Of a DNA stretch of 64,000 nucleotides, positions 30,837-40,189 are shown in pieces. The position numbers and the translations under genes were made by a program. Below the pieces are notes generated by a model. It saw only the letters and a program-made list of their open reading frames with translations, was not told where the DNA came from and ran no database searches. Source of the stretch: Maccoyibacter intestinihominis (GTDB lineage: Bacteria > Bacillota > Clostridia > Lachnospirales > Lachnospiraceae); the NCBI RefSeq assembly GCF_040096355.1, contig NZ_JBBMEX010000001.1, forward strand, positions 1-64,000. The letters are read 5' to 3'. Positions within the stretch are counted from its first letter, which is position 1. The number at the start of each line of letters is the position of its first letter.

Positions 30837-31451
30837 ATGGAACAATTACAGGAAACCTATGAAGCAGGCGGATTTGTATTTCGGACAAAAAAAGAGGCAG
30901 AGCTTGCACAGCGTGAGATAGAAGGAACGAAATATCTGCGTCAAAAACTCGATATGGAGAATCCGAACGCAGTCTTTTCCATATATCAGAATCTGATCGA
31001 ACAGGATTTATTTGAAACACCGGTCGGTTATTGCTTTTTAAAGGAACTCAGAGATTATCTGCTGATGATCCCGGCAATTTCAAATGAAGAGGTTTTAGCA
31101 ATTCCCATCCGGTATCCGCAGACAGAGGAAGAAGAGAAAAAGCAGAAGAAAGAGCAGAAAAAAGAAGAACAGCGGAAAGAGCGGCAAAGAGAAAAAGAAA
31201 AGGCAAAAAATAAGAAAGAACAAAAAAAAGAGGGCAAGAATTATAAGGGACGCTGTCAGTTCTTTATGGTCACTTCACTGATCCTTTTGATCTCCGTTGT
31301 GTCTATGATGCTGTTAGCGGCAACATCCGACAATGTCAATATTTTAAACTATGAGAATAAACTGATCGATAAGTATTCTTCCTGGGAGCAGGAATTAGAA
31401 GAGAGAGAGCAGGCAGTCAAAGAGCAGGAACAGGCATTAGAGGAAAAATAG
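30837..31451 (+). CDS. Membrane protein with long charged coiled-coil segment, unknown function
   Basis: 204 residues from ATG 30837 (AAAGGAGAG upstream). Residues 1-95 form a soluble helical domain (YEAGGFVFRTKKEAELAQREI...). About 98-138 is almost entirely Lys, Glu, Gln and Arg (EEEKKQKKEQKKEEQRKE and on). One membrane helix follows (about 143-165), then a short Glu/Gln-rich coiled-coil tail. It is not recognised as a known family. It lies 82 bp upstream of a two-component system in the same direction and could be co-transcribed. Confidence 0.75.
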   Translation: MEQLQETYEAGGFVFRTKKEAELAQREIEGTKYLRQKLDMENPNAVFSIYQNLIEQDLFETPVGYCFLKELRDYLLMIPAISNEEVLAIPIRYPQTEEEEKKQKKEQKKEEQRKERQREKEKAKNKKEQKKEGKNYKGRCQFFMVTSLILLISVVSMMLLAATSDNVNILNYENKLIDKYSSWEQELEEREQAVKEQEQALEEK

Positions 31452-31533
31452 TACGATCAGCGGCTGTTTCACATTTTTAACATAATTCTTTTTTATAATA
31501 AATATACTACTTAGAATATCAGGAGGCAGGATC

Positions 31534-32208
31534 ATGGAACGCTTAAAAATACTGGTTGTGGACGATGAGAGCCGCATGAGAAAACTGGTCAGGGATTTTT
31601 TGGTAAAAAAGGATTTTGAAGTATTAGAAGCCGGCGATGGCGAAGAAGCGCTGGATGTATTTTATAATGAAAAAAATATAGCACTGGTCATTTTAGATGT
31701 AATGATGCCAAAGATCAATGGCTGGGATGTGTGCAGGGAAATCCGTGAGAATTCCAAGGTGCCGATCATCATGTTAACGGCAAAAGGCGCAGAGAATGAT
31801 GAACTGCTCGGATTTGAGTTGGGTGTGGACGAGTATATTTCAAAACCATTCAGCCCGAAAATATTAGTTGCAAGAGTGGAAGCCATTCTTCGCAGGGCAA
31901 ATAAATACAGTGCAAACGATACAATCGAATTTGAAGGGATCGTTGTGGACAAGGCGGCACATCAGGTCACTGTGGACGGAAAACCGATCGAATTAAGCTA
32001 TAAGGAATTTGAACTGCTGACCTATTTTGTGGAAAATGCAGGAATAGCGCTATCGAGAGAAAAGATTTTGAATAACGTATGGAACTATGACTATTTTGGA
32101 GATGCAAGAACGATCGATACCCATGTAAAAAAACTGAGAAGCAAGTTAGGCGACAAGGGCGAATATATCAAGACCGTCTGGGGTATGGGATACAAGCTCG
32201 AAGTATAA
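31534..32208 (+). CDS. OmpR-family response regulator
   Basis: 224 residues. The receiver has the acidic pair Asp10-Asp11, phosphorylation site Asp55 (VILDVMMP), Thr in MLTAKG and Lys in YISKPFSP. The C-terminal winged helix shows ELSYKEFELLTYFVENAG and the RTIDTHVKKLRSKLG recognition region. AGGAGG lies 8 bases before the ATG. It pairs with the histidine kinase 13 bases downstream. A lipoprotein gene follows, which may be a target or a sensor partner. Confidence 0.96.
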   Translation: MERLKILVVDDESRMRKLVRDFLVKKDFEVLEAGDGEEALDVFYNEKNIALVILDVMMPKINGWDVCREIRENSKVPIIMLTAKGAENDELLGFELGVDEYISKPFSPKILVARVEAILRRANKYSANDTIEFEGIVVDKAAHQVTVDGKPIELSYKEFELLTYFVENAGIALSREKILNNVWNYDYFGDARTIDTHVKKLRSKLGDKGEYIKTVWGMGYKLEV

Positions 32209-32221
32209 AGGCGGAAGCGGT

Positions 32222-33712
32222 ATGAAGAAAAAATATTCAATTACGAGAAACATAGCATATACGATGATAGGGATGGTAACCGGCACAGTATTACTGTGCT
32301 GGTTTTTGAATAGCACCTTTTTGGAGTCTTTTTATACCGTCAATAAAGAAAATGCCTTATTAGAAGGTTTTCACACGATCGATAAAGCGGTCATCAACGA
32401 CACTTTTGAAAGTGATGAATTCGACATTGCTTTTGAACGGATCTGCAGCAATGGAAACATCTCGATACTGGTGTTGAGTCCGGATGCACAGGTATTGCGT
32501 TCTTCGGCGGGCAATAGTGAAAAATTAAAAAATCAGTTCTATGGGGCATTATATGAAAGTTCCAATAAGCATGCATCCGAGGTCATCAAGACAACAGATA
32601 ACTACATCATCGAAAAACAGCAGGACAGCCGGTTAGAAGCCGATTATCTGGTGCTGTGGGGGACTTTAGAAGACGGCAATCTGGTATTAATGCGTACCGC
32701 ATTGGCAAGTATCAAAGAGAGCGTTATGATCGCCAATGAATTCTTAGCATATGTTGCGGTCATGGCAACGGTCTGCTGTGCCATTCTGGCAATCTTTGTC
32801 AGCCGTCGGATCACGGGACCGATCCTGCAGCTTACAAAAATCTCAAAAAGAATGGCAGAGCTGGATTTTGATGCAAAATATAAGCCGAACAAACGCCAGA
32901 ATGAGGTGGATGAGTTAGGCGAACATATGAATATGCTGTCAGCCACGTTAGAGACTACTATTTCAGAATTAAAGAGTGCGAACAACGAACTGAAAAAAGA
33001 CATAGAGAAAAAAGAAGAGATCGATCGGATGCGAAAAGAATTCCTATCCAATGTATCCCATGAATTAAAGACACCGTTAGCACTGATACAGGGATATGCG
33101 GAAGGACTTCAGGAGTGCATTAACGATGACGAAGAGAGCCGGGATTTTTATTGCGAAGTCATCATGGATGAAGCCGATAAGATGAATCAGATGGTAAAAA
33201 AACTCCTGACCCTGAACCAGTTAGAATTTGGTAATGACACCCTGACCATGGAACGGTTTGATCTGACTGAATTAGTCAAAGGTGTAGTAACATCTTCGGG
33301 AATCTTGTTAAAGCAAAAGGATATTACCGTGACGTATCCGGAGGAATCCGTCTATGTCTGGGCAGATGAATTTAAAGTCGAAGAAGTCATGACAAATTAT
33401 TTGAGCAATGCGATCAACCATGCGGATTTTGAGAAGCACATAGAAGTCACCTATGAGAAAAAAGAGGACAGTGTCCGGGTCTGCGTATTCAATACAGGAA
33501 ACCCGATCCCGGAGGAAGATCTGCCGAATATCTGGGACAAGTTTTACAAAGTGGATAAGGCAAGAACCAGAGAGTACGGGGGCAGTGGTATCGGGCTTTC
33601 CATCGTCAAAGCGATCATGGAGTCCCATCATCGGGAATGTGGAGCAAAGAACCGGGAAAACGGTGTGGAATTCTGGTTTGAATTGGACAGGGATTGTGCG
33701 AATAACAGTTGA
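32222..33712 (+). CDS. Sensor histidine kinase
   Basis: 496 residues. Two membrane helices (about 12-32 and 174-194) bracket an extracellular domain of about 140 residues. A HAMP linker (RRITGPILQLTKISKRMAEL) leads to a dimerisation helix with the phosphorylated His280 (NVSHELKTPLALIQGY), then the ATP-binding domain with N box (NYLSNAINHA), GNPIPEEDLPNIWDKFYK and GGSGIGLSIVKAI. It would phosphorylate the adjacent response regulator. The signal is unknown; the kinase core is close to the envelope-stress type seen in Gram-positive bacteria. Confidence 0.96.
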   Translation: MKKKYSITRNIAYTMIGMVTGTVLLCWFLNSTFLESFYTVNKENALLEGFHTIDKAVINDTFESDEFDIAFERICSNGNISILVLSPDAQVLRSSAGNSEKLKNQFYGALYESSNKHASEVIKTTDNYIIEKQQDSRLEADYLVLWGTLEDGNLVLMRTALASIKESVMIANEFLAYVAVMATVCCAILAIFVSRRITGPILQLTKISKRMAELDFDAKYKPNKRQNEVDELGEHMNMLSATLETTISELKSANNELKKDIEKKEEIDRMRKEFLSNVSHELKTPLALIQGYAEGLQECINDDEESRDFYCEVIMDEADKMNQMVKKLLTLNQLEFGNDTLTMERFDLTELVKGVVTSSGILLKQKDITVTYPEESVYVWADEFKVEEVMTNYLSNAINHADFEKHIEVTYEKKEDSVRVCVFNTGNPIPEEDLPNIWDKFYKVDKARTREYGGSGIGLSIVKAIMESHHRECGAKNRENGVEFWFELDRDCANNS

Positions 33713-33772
33713 TAAATTGCGAAAAATCTGTTAACATCATAAGAAGAGAGATACGATTTTAAGGAGAGGATC

Positions 33773-34492
33773 ATGGGACGGAAAAAAGGACTGGTTAGTA
33801 TACTGCTCTGCGGAGTCATGCTATCGACTGCGGGATGTGGAACAAAGCCATATGATCTGTCAAGCGAAGAACAGGAGAAGGTTGCAGCCTATGCAGCACA
33901 TGTTGTGACCAGATATAATGACAGACAGGATGAAGGACTTATCAAGATCCAGCAGGAGGATTTTTCAGAAGACACGGCGGATTCTAAGACAACGCAGACC
34001 GATACAAAGGACAAGCAGGAGACTTCGGGAGATTCTGCAAAGAATACAACAGCAGAGACAGAAAAGCCAAAAGCAGAGACAGTATCTTTGCGACAGGCAT
34101 TAAAGTTAGAAGATGGGCTGGATGCGTCATTTGAAAATTATGATGTAACAGATTCCTATGTAGAGTCAGATTATTTTGCCATGAATGCAACAGCAGGCAA
34201 GACATTTCTGGTAGTACATGTTAACCTGAAAGCAACAGGAGGAGATATCGAATGTGATATGCTCAAAAAGAATCTGAAATACAGAGTGGTGATCAACGGT
34301 GACAAGACGGTTGCTGCGCAGACCAGCATTCTTTTGAATGATTTGGGAACCTATCAGGGAACGATCGCAGGAGGCAGCGCACAGGAATGTGTACTCCTGT
34401 TTGAAACAGAGAAACAGAATGTAGAAAATATTACTTCTTTACAGTTAAAAGTATCGGATGGAAGCACATCAACTGTTTCCGAATTGCAATGA
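33773..34492 (+). CDS. Lipoprotein, DUF4352-like C-terminal domain
   Basis: 239 residues. A signal peptide ends in a lipobox (LSTAGCG), giving a mature protein anchored by its N-terminal Cys. Next is a low-complexity Asp/Thr/Lys-rich linker (about residues 65-105). The C-terminal half (KTFLVVHVNLKATGGDIE...YRVVINGDKTV) has the pattern of immunoglobulin-like DUF4352 domains of Gram-positive lipoproteins. It follows the two-component pair by 60 bp with its own AAGGAGAGG site. Likely an extracellular sensor or stress target; function unknown. Confidence 0.8.
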   Translation: MGRKKGLVSILLCGVMLSTAGCGTKPYDLSSEEQEKVAAYAAHVVTRYNDRQDEGLIKIQQEDFSEDTADSKTTQTDTKDKQETSGDSAKNTTAETEKPKAETVSLRQALKLEDGLDASFENYDVTDSYVESDYFAMNATAGKTFLVVHVNLKATGGDIECDMLKKNLKYRVVINGDKTVAAQTSILLNDLGTYQGTIAGGSAQECVLLFETEKQNVENITSLQLKVSDGSTSTVSELQ

Positions 34493-34603
34493 TTACAGAA
34501 ATTACAAAAAAGAATGAGCTTTTTCGGAAAAAATCGTGCAAATTATCTGAATGTCTGATATAATGTGAATAAGTATAGTGAGCAACTCGAGAGGAGAACG
34601 GAT

Positions 34604-35512
34604 ATGGATACAAATATTCTATTAGAGAACGGAACAAATGAGTTGGAAGTGTTGGAATTTACACTGGGCAAGAATCATTATGGAATTAACGTTGCCAAAA
34701 TCCGTGAGATTTTGTCATATCAGCCGGTCACACCGATTCCAAATGCAAATCCTAGTGTTGAAGGAATCTTTATGCCGCGTGATGTTATGATTACGGTTAT
34801 TAATTTAAAGCATTGCTTAGGATTATCAGACAGTACGGTAACCGATGAAGGATTATTGATCATTACAAACTTTAATAAGTTAAATATTGCATTTCATGTA
34901 GATGAAGTAATCGGTATTCACAGAGTATCATGGGCAGATATCATCAAACCGGATTCTACCGTAAATGCAGAGAACGACGGAGTATCAACCGGTGTGATCA
35001 AATTAGAGGATAAGTTAGTCATTATCTTAGACTTCGAGAAGATTGTGACAGACATCAGTCCGGAGACAGGACTTAAGGTATCCGATATTGATAACTTAGG
35101 AGAAAGAGAGAGATGTGATTCTCCGATCCTGATCGCAGAAGATTCCCCATTACTGAGTAAACTGATCACAGACTGTCTGAAAAAATCAGGATATACCAAT
35201 CTGATCGTTACCATGAACGGACAGGAAGCATGGGATAAGCTGACAGAATTCCAGAGAAACGGAACAGCATTAGAAGATGTACACTGTGTCATTACGGATA
35301 TTGAGATGCCATTGATGGATGGACACCGTCTGACCAAGCTGATCAAAGAGGATGATGAGTTGAAGAAGATTCCGGTTGTTATCTTCTCATCCTTGGTAAA
35401 TGAGGAAATGCGTAGAAAAGGCGAGGCATTAGGAGCCGATGCACAGTTAACAAAACCAGAGATAGGTCATTTAGTGGAAGCTATCGACCGTTTGATCGAT
35501 CAGTCCAGATAG
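34604..35512 (+). CDS. cheV: Chemotaxis protein CheV (CheW domain plus receiver)
   Basis: 302 residues. Residues 10-155 form a CheW domain (EFTLGKNHYGINVAKIREIL...FNKLNIAFHVDEVIGIHRVSW). The C-terminal receiver has the acidic start ILIAEDSP, phospho-Asp in CVITDIEMPLMDG and Lys in LTKPEIG. CheV couples receptors to CheA and adapts the response by phosphorylation. Start at ATG 34604, 6 bases after GAGGAGAAC; the earlier ATG at 34565 overlaps the promoter region (TATAAT at 34559-34564). It supports a motile lifestyle together with the FliD-like gene. Confidence 0.95.
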   Translation: MDTNILLENGTNELEVLEFTLGKNHYGINVAKIREILSYQPVTPIPNANPSVEGIFMPRDVMITVINLKHCLGLSDSTVTDEGLLIITNFNKLNIAFHVDEVIGIHRVSWADIIKPDSTVNAENDGVSTGVIKLEDKLVIILDFEKIVTDISPETGLKVSDIDNLGERERCDSPILIAEDSPLLSKLITDCLKKSGYTNLIVTMNGQEAWDKLTEFQRNGTALEDVHCVITDIEMPLMDGHRLTKLIKEDDELKKIPVVIFSSLVNEEMRRKGEALGADAQLTKPEIGHLVEAIDRLIDQSR

Positions 35513-35536
35513 TAATTCAATAAAGTTAGAATGAAA

Positions 35537-35564
35537 AAGGGATGTGATGATTGTCACATCCCTT
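35537..35564. terminator. Hairpin after cheV
   Basis: AAGGGATGTGA (35537-35547) pairs with TCACATCCCTT (35554-35564). It has only a short T stretch, so termination strength is uncertain. Confidence 0.7.
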
Positions 35565-35590
35565 AATAAGTACAGTGAGGTGAAGTTCCA

Positions 35591-37264
35591 ATGGCGAATA
35601 CAGAAGATTATTTAGACAGCCTGCTCAATAGCATTAATAATACCAATATGTCAGGAAAAAAGTCGAAGTCATATTCAGGCAGCGACCCGTATGATAATGC
35701 CAGTGAAGCATTCCGGAAATTTGAGCGTGAACAGGAATACAAACGGGAACAGCGCAAAAAGAGGGAAGAGGAACAGCGTTTTTTACAGGAATTTGAAGGC
35801 GAGTTAGAACAGGAAGATGTGGATGATTTTCTGCGTCAGTTTGAATTAGAGTTAGCAGAGGAAGAAGAGAATGAAGCTAATGAGTCCGTCAATACACAGA
35901 GTTATGTAGATGAAAATGCAGGAAATATTGCAGACATGGTCAGCAATGCAGTCGAAAACAGCACCGCGGGCAGCAGTGCTACAAGTGAACAGACTGTATC
36001 GGGTGACACACAGGCAGCAGCATCGGCGGATAATGCAGAGTTTTTTGAAAACTTAGAAGAGATTGTATCCGATGCATCTGCAAATGATACCGATCAGGGC
36101 ACACCACAGGGAACTTCTAAACAGGGAGAGATGTCAGGCGTTTCTGATGAGGGAGCAGCACAGGAAGCACAGAGTTCAGAGCCGGAGTATGCCGAAGAGG
36201 AGCCGATCGGAGAACTTGACAGTGCAAATGCTGATCTGTTAGAGCTTTTAAATGGGGTAGAGGGTGATGCAGACCTTTCCGAGATCGGAGACCTCTTAAA
36301 TGCAGACTCTAATGATATTACATTACAGGAAACCGGAGCGGCATATGATGAAGGTGTAAAAGCAGCCTCTTCGGGCAGTGCAGCCACAGGTACGAAAGAA
36401 AAAGCGGATGACGAAAAGAAAAAGCCTAAGAAAAAGAAAGGTTTCTTTGCAAAGTTAGCAGCAACGTTGTTCGGAGAAGAAGAATCCACAGATGTAGAGC
36501 ATGTAGAGGTTCCGGAAAGTCAGGATTTAGAGAATATCTCCGATGAAAATCTTCAGATTCTGAAAGAATTAGAGGCCGCAGAGCAGGCAGGAGCTGCAAA
36601 AGAGGATAAGAAACAGGCGAAAAAGGACAAGAAGAAAGCCAAGAAAGAGAAGAAAGAAAAAGAGCCAAAGGAAAAGAAACCAAGAAAGAAGCGGGAAAAG
36701 AAGGTGAAGGAGCCAAAACCGGAAGAGCCGGACAATACGCCTCCACTTCCGAAAAAGCCGGTCATTTTAATCTTTTTAATGGCATTTTCAATTCTTGCAT
36801 TAGTCCTTTTGATGATGAAACTGAGTGGAAAGAATTCTTACATAGACACCGCAAAACAGGCGATGGACAATGGCGAATATGTGGAAGCATATGAACAGCT
36901 GAGCGGACTGAATTTAAAGGGAAATGATCAGAAACTCTATAAAGAGGTGTCCACGATGGCAGCCGTGCAGGAACAGTATCAGGCATACCTTACCCTGATG
37001 GGAGCAGATAAGTATGATCTCGCACTGGATGCGTTAGTCAGAGGTATCGGACGCTATGACAAGGGACTTGATAATGCTAAGAAATACGGTAGAGAGGGTG
37101 AGATGAACCACCTGAAAGATCAGTTAGAAGAGGCTCTTGACCAGCAGTTTGGAATGAGCACGGACGATGCACGAAAGCTCTATAAGATCAAAGACCGTGA
37201 AGAATACAGCAAAGAGATTCAAAAGATCATCCAGAAAATGAATTTAGGACAGGAAGAGAAATGA
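35591..37264 (+). CDS. Large acidic, low-complexity membrane protein, unknown function
   Basis: 557 residues. The N-terminal about 300 are acidic and low in complexity (Glu, Asp, Ser, Ala), with an early coiled-coil region (FEREQEYKREQRKKREEEQ). About 325-385 is an extreme Lys/Glu stretch with KKDKKKAKKEKKEKEPKEKK. One membrane helix follows (about 391-412), then an outer helical domain of about 145 residues resembling TPR-like helices (DNGEYVEAYEQLSGLNLKG). It overlaps hisH by 4 bases (ATGA). No family recognised. It may be a scaffold or bridging protein; coupling to a histidine enzyme gene is odd. Confidence 0.75.
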   Translation: MANTEDYLDSLLNSINNTNMSGKKSKSYSGSDPYDNASEAFRKFEREQEYKREQRKKREEEQRFLQEFEGELEQEDVDDFLRQFELELAEEEENEANESVNTQSYVDENAGNIADMVSNAVENSTAGSSATSEQTVSGDTQAAASADNAEFFENLEEIVSDASANDTDQGTPQGTSKQGEMSGVSDEGAAQEAQSSEPEYAEEEPIGELDSANADLLELLNGVEGDADLSEIGDLLNADSNDITLQETGAAYDEGVKAASSGSAATGTKEKADDEKKKPKKKKGFFAKLAATLFGEEESTDVEHVEVPESQDLENISDENLQILKELEAAEQAGAAKEDKKQAKKDKKKAKKEKKEKEPKEKKPRKKREKKVKEPKPEEPDNTPPLPKKPVILIFLMAFSILALVLLMMKLSGKNSYIDTAKQAMDNGEYVEAYEQLSGLNLKGNDQKLYKEVSTMAAVQEQYQAYLTLMGADKYDLALDALVRGIGRYDKGLDNAKKYGREGEMNHLKDQLEEALDQQFGMSTDDARKLYKIKDREEYSKEIQKIIQKMNLGQEEK

Positions 37265-37881
37265 TAGCAATCATAGACTACGATGCAGGTAATTTAAAGA
37301 GTGTGGAAAAGGCATTGGCAGCAGTGGGACAGGAGAGTGTGATCACAAGAGATTTTCAGACGATCCTGTCGGCAGATAAGGTCATCCTTCCGGGAGTCGG
37401 AGCCTTTTCGGATGCCATGCATAATCTGAAAAAATATGACTTGGATCAGGTGATCCGCGAAGTGGCAGAAAAAAAGATACCGTTACTCGGTATCTGCCTC
37501 GGACTCCAGCTTTTATTTGAAGAGAGTGAGGAAAGTCCGGGTGTAGAAGGACTTCACCTTTTAGATGGAAAAATCCTTCGGATACCGGATAAGGAAGGTT
37601 TGAAGATTCCGCATATCGGTTGGAATTCCCTGAATTTACAGAATCAGGGCAGGCTTTTTGAAGGGATCGAACAGCAGCCATATGTCTATTTTGTACATTC
37701 CTATTATTTAAAAGCAGCAGAGCCTGATATTGTAAAAGCAACAACGGAGTACAGTACCATGATTGATGCTTCCGTAGAAAAAGACAATATTTTTGCATGT
37801 CAGTTCCATCCCGAAAAGAGCAGTACGGTAGGACTTAAGATGCTTAAAAATTTTGCAAATCTGCAGGGAGGTCAGGACTGA
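37261..37881 (+). CDS. hisH: Imidazole glycerol phosphate synthase, glutamine amidotransferase subunit
   Basis: 206 residues. The class I amidotransferase triad is visible: Cys in LLGICLGLQLL, His and Glu in ACQFHPEKS. Other motifs are DYDAGNLKS, LPGVGAF and IPHIGWNSL. HisH frees ammonia from glutamine for HisF. It overlaps the upstream membrane-protein gene by 4 bases and hisF by 1 base (TGATG), so the three are translated together. Other histidine genes are not in this window. Confidence 0.97.
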   Translation: MIAIIDYDAGNLKSVEKALAAVGQESVITRDFQTILSADKVILPGVGAFSDAMHNLKKYDLDQVIREVAEKKIPLLGICLGLQLLFEESEESPGVEGLHLLDGKILRIPDKEGLKIPHIGWNSLNLQNQGRLFEGIEQQPYVYFVHSYYLKAAEPDIVKATTEYSTMIDASVEKDNIFACQFHPEKSSTVGLKMLKNFANLQGGQD

Positions 37882-38642
37882 TGTTTACGAAGAGGATCAT
37901 TCCCTGCTTGGATGTAAATAACGGAAGAGTTGTAAAGGGAATCAATTTTGTTAATTTAAGAGATGCCGGAGATCCGGTTGAGGTTGCGGCGGCTTATGAT
38001 AAAGCCGGAGCAGATGAAGTGGTATTTTTAGATATTACGGCAACTTCAGATGCGAGAGAGACCGTTGTGGACATGGTCCGCAAGGTTGCAGAAAAAGTAT
38101 TTATACCATTTACGGTAGGCGGCGGTATTCGTACCGTGGAAGATTTTAAGGTGCTTTTGCGGGAAGGTGCGGATAAAATTTCCATCAATTCTTCTGCGAT
38201 CAACAATCCGCGGCTGATCAGTGATGCGGCAGATAAATTCGGCAGCCAGTGCGTGGTAGTAGCAATTGATGCCGGAAAAAGAGCCGACGGTTCCGGCTGG
38301 AATATCTATAAAAACGGCGGAAGGATCGATGTCGGCATGGATGCCGTGGAATGGGCAATGCAGGCAGATCGGTTAGGAGCCGGTGAGATTCTTTTAACCA
38401 GTATGGACTGTGACGGAACAAAAGCAGGCTATGACATCGAATTGACACGTCAGATTGCAGAAAATGTTTCGATTCCGGTCATTGCATCGGGTGGTGCGGG
38501 AACCAAAGAACATTTTTATGAGGCACTGACAGACGGAAAAGCAGATGCAGCACTTGCCGCTTCTCTTTTCCATTATAAAGAATTAGAGATTATGGATTTA
38601 AAAAATTATTTAGCAGATAAAGGTATACCGGTGAGGAGATAA
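37881..38642 (+). CDS. hisF: Imidazole glycerol phosphate synthase, cyclase subunit
   Basis: 253 residues, a beta/alpha barrel. Catalytic Asp residues are in IIPCLDVNNG (Asp11) and VVAIDAGKR (about Asp130). The phosphate motifs VGGGIRT and ASGGAG are intact. With HisH it makes imidazole glycerol phosphate and AICAR. The last codons fit the usual end (NYLADKGIPVRR). No sign of the divergent HisH2/HisF2 type used in other pathways is evident, but a tree would be needed to decide. It shares one base with hisH. Confidence 0.97.
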   Translation: MFTKRIIPCLDVNNGRVVKGINFVNLRDAGDPVEVAAAYDKAGADEVVFLDITATSDARETVVDMVRKVAEKVFIPFTVGGGIRTVEDFKVLLREGADKISINSSAINNPRLISDAADKFGSQCVVVAIDAGKRADGSGWNIYKNGGRIDVGMDAVEWAMQADRLGAGEILLTSMDCDGTKAGYDIELTRQIAENVSIPVIASGGAGTKEHFYEALTDGKADAALAASLFHYKELEIMDLKNYLADKGIPVRR

Positions 38643-38646
38643 TGCT

Positions 38647-39333
38647 ATGGCAATGATCACGAATGACTGGCTGCCTGCTTTGCAGGAGGAGTTTAAAAAG
38701 CCATATTATAAAGAGTTGTACCAATTTGTACAAAAAGAATACAGTACCGCAGTGGTATATCCTCCGGCGGATGATATTTTCAATGCACTTCATCTGACAC
38801 CGTTAAAAGATGTCAAGGTGCTGATTTTAGGGCAGGACCCATATCATAACGTGGGGCAGGCACATGGATTGTGCTTTTCGGTAAAACCGGACGTGGACAT
38901 TCCGCCTTCTTTAGAGAACATCTATAAAGAATTGCAGGAGGATTTAGGATGTTATATCCCGGATAACGGTTATCTGGTCAAATGGGCAGAACAGGGAGTA
39001 TTGATGCTCAATACGGTATTGACAGTGCGGGCGCATCAGGCAAATTCTCATCAGGGAAGAGGCTGGGAGCAGTTTACGGATGCGATCATCCATGCCGTGA
39101 ATGCACAGGACCGTCCGATCGTCTACATGCTTTGGGGCAGACCTGCACAGAGCAAGATACCGATGTTGACCAATCCAAAGCATCTGATCTTAAAAGCACC
39201 GCATCCAAGTCCATTGTCGGCATACCGTGGATTTTTTGGCTGTAAACATTTCAGTCAGGCAAATGAGTTCTTAAAAGAGCATGGGATCGAACCGATCGAC
39301 TGGCAGATTGAGAACAAAAAGCAGGAAAAATAA
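38647..39333 (+). CDS. ung: Uracil-DNA glycosylase, family 1
   Basis: 228 residues. The water-activating motif GQDPYH (VLILGQDPYHNVGQAHGLCFSV) and the DNA-probing loop HPSPLSAYRGFFGC are both complete; LMLNTVLTVRAHQANSHQGRGW is a further family segment. It removes uracil from DNA, the first step of base-excision repair. It starts 4 bases after hisF with GAGGAGA as ribosome site, so it is likely in the same transcript, a chance grouping rather than a pathway. Confidence 0.97.
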   Translation: MAMITNDWLPALQEEFKKPYYKELYQFVQKEYSTAVVYPPADDIFNALHLTPLKDVKVLILGQDPYHNVGQAHGLCFSVKPDVDIPPSLENIYKELQEDLGCYIPDNGYLVKWAEQGVLMLNTVLTVRAHQANSHQGRGWEQFTDAIIHAVNAQDRPIVYMLWGRPAQSKIPMLTNPKHLILKAPHPSPLSAYRGFFGCKHFSQANEFLKEHGIEPIDWQIENKKQEK

Positions 39334-39343
39334 AGATATTTAC

Positions 39344-39372
39344 TTGTAAATATTAACAATCAGGGCTATAAT
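39344..39372 (+). promoter_or_regulatory. Sigma-A-type promoter of the FliD-like gene
   Basis: TTGTAA (39344-39349), 17-base spacer, TATAAT (39367-39372). No sigma-28 (TAAA-N15-CCGATAA) motif with correct spacing was found. Confidence 0.65.
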
Positions 39373-39440
39373 GACGATATAGAGAATAGGAAGACTAGGT
39401 AGAACACGGATGTTCAGATTAATTTCAAAGGAGTGATATT

Positions 39441-40163
39441 ATGGCAGGATTATTCGGAAGTAACAGTTCATTTGGCATGAGCAGTTTATTTGGTAACAAT
39501 TCATCATCTGTATTGAGTGACTGGGCCTTTATCCGCAGCGGCACATATAAGAAGCTGATGAAGGCTTATTATGGTCAGGATAAGACCACCAAATCTGCAA
39601 CAGAAAGTGCTAAGACAAATAAGACGAAAACAACAGCAGAGCGTGTCCAGACTGAGATCGAGACAAGTGCAACCGATTTAAAAAAATCTACAGATGCACT
39701 GATGGCAACCGGCACGAAATCTTTGTTTAAAACGACAGAGACAAAGGGCGAGGACGGTAAGGTAACAAAGACCTATGACACAGATAAGATTTACAAAGCA
39801 GTCAGCCGGTTTGTAAAAGATTATAATAATCTGATCGATACTACAAACAAGAGCAGTGTCAGCGGTGTAAAGAATAACGTACGCAGCCTGACAGCTACGA
39901 CAACCGGCAATGAGACTTTATTAAAGGCAATCGGAATCACGGTCAAAGCAGATAACAAGCTGTCTATTGATGAAGATACCTTTAAGAAAGCAGATATGTC
40001 AAAGGTGGAGGCACTGTTTAAGGGAAATACCTCTTATGGATATCAGGTAGGGCTCAGAACATCTTTGATCGACTATTATGCAGGCAGAGAAGCAGATACT
40101 TATAATAAGTATGGCAGCTACAGCACGACAAATACAGGAACCAATTTTAACAGCTGGTTCTAA
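39441..40163 (+). CDS. FliD-like (flagellar cap-related) protein, unknown role
   Basis: 240 residues, rich in Ser, Thr, Asn and Lys, no Cys, no signal peptide. It begins with a Ser/Gly/Asn-rich segment (MAGLFGSNSSFGMSSLFGNN), has a central helical part, and ends with a portion resembling the C-terminal half of FliD: AVSRFVKDYNNLIDTTNK followed by ETLLKAIGITVKADNKLSIDEDTFKKADMS. FliD itself is longer (over 450 residues) with coiled-coil ends; this looks like a small relative. It stands alone with its own promoter. It may be exported by the flagellar system; this is inference. Confidence 0.7.
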   Translation: MAGLFGSNSSFGMSSLFGNNSSSVLSDWAFIRSGTYKKLMKAYYGQDKTTKSATESAKTNKTKTTAERVQTEIETSATDLKKSTDALMATGTKSLFKTTETKGEDGKVTKTYDTDKIYKAVSRFVKDYNNLIDTTNKSSVSGVKNNVRSLTATTTGNETLLKAIGITVKADNKLSIDEDTFKKADMSKVEALFKGNTSYGYQVGLRTSLIDYYAGREADTYNKYGSYSTTNTGTNFNSWF

Positions 40164-40189
40164 TTAACGGCGGGACAAAAACAGAATAG

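Noticed and set aside
37261..38642. Possible HisH2/HisF2 paralogues for a surface-sugar pathway
   Set aside because: Motifs and lengths match ordinary HisH and HisF, and no sugar-modification genes are adjacent.
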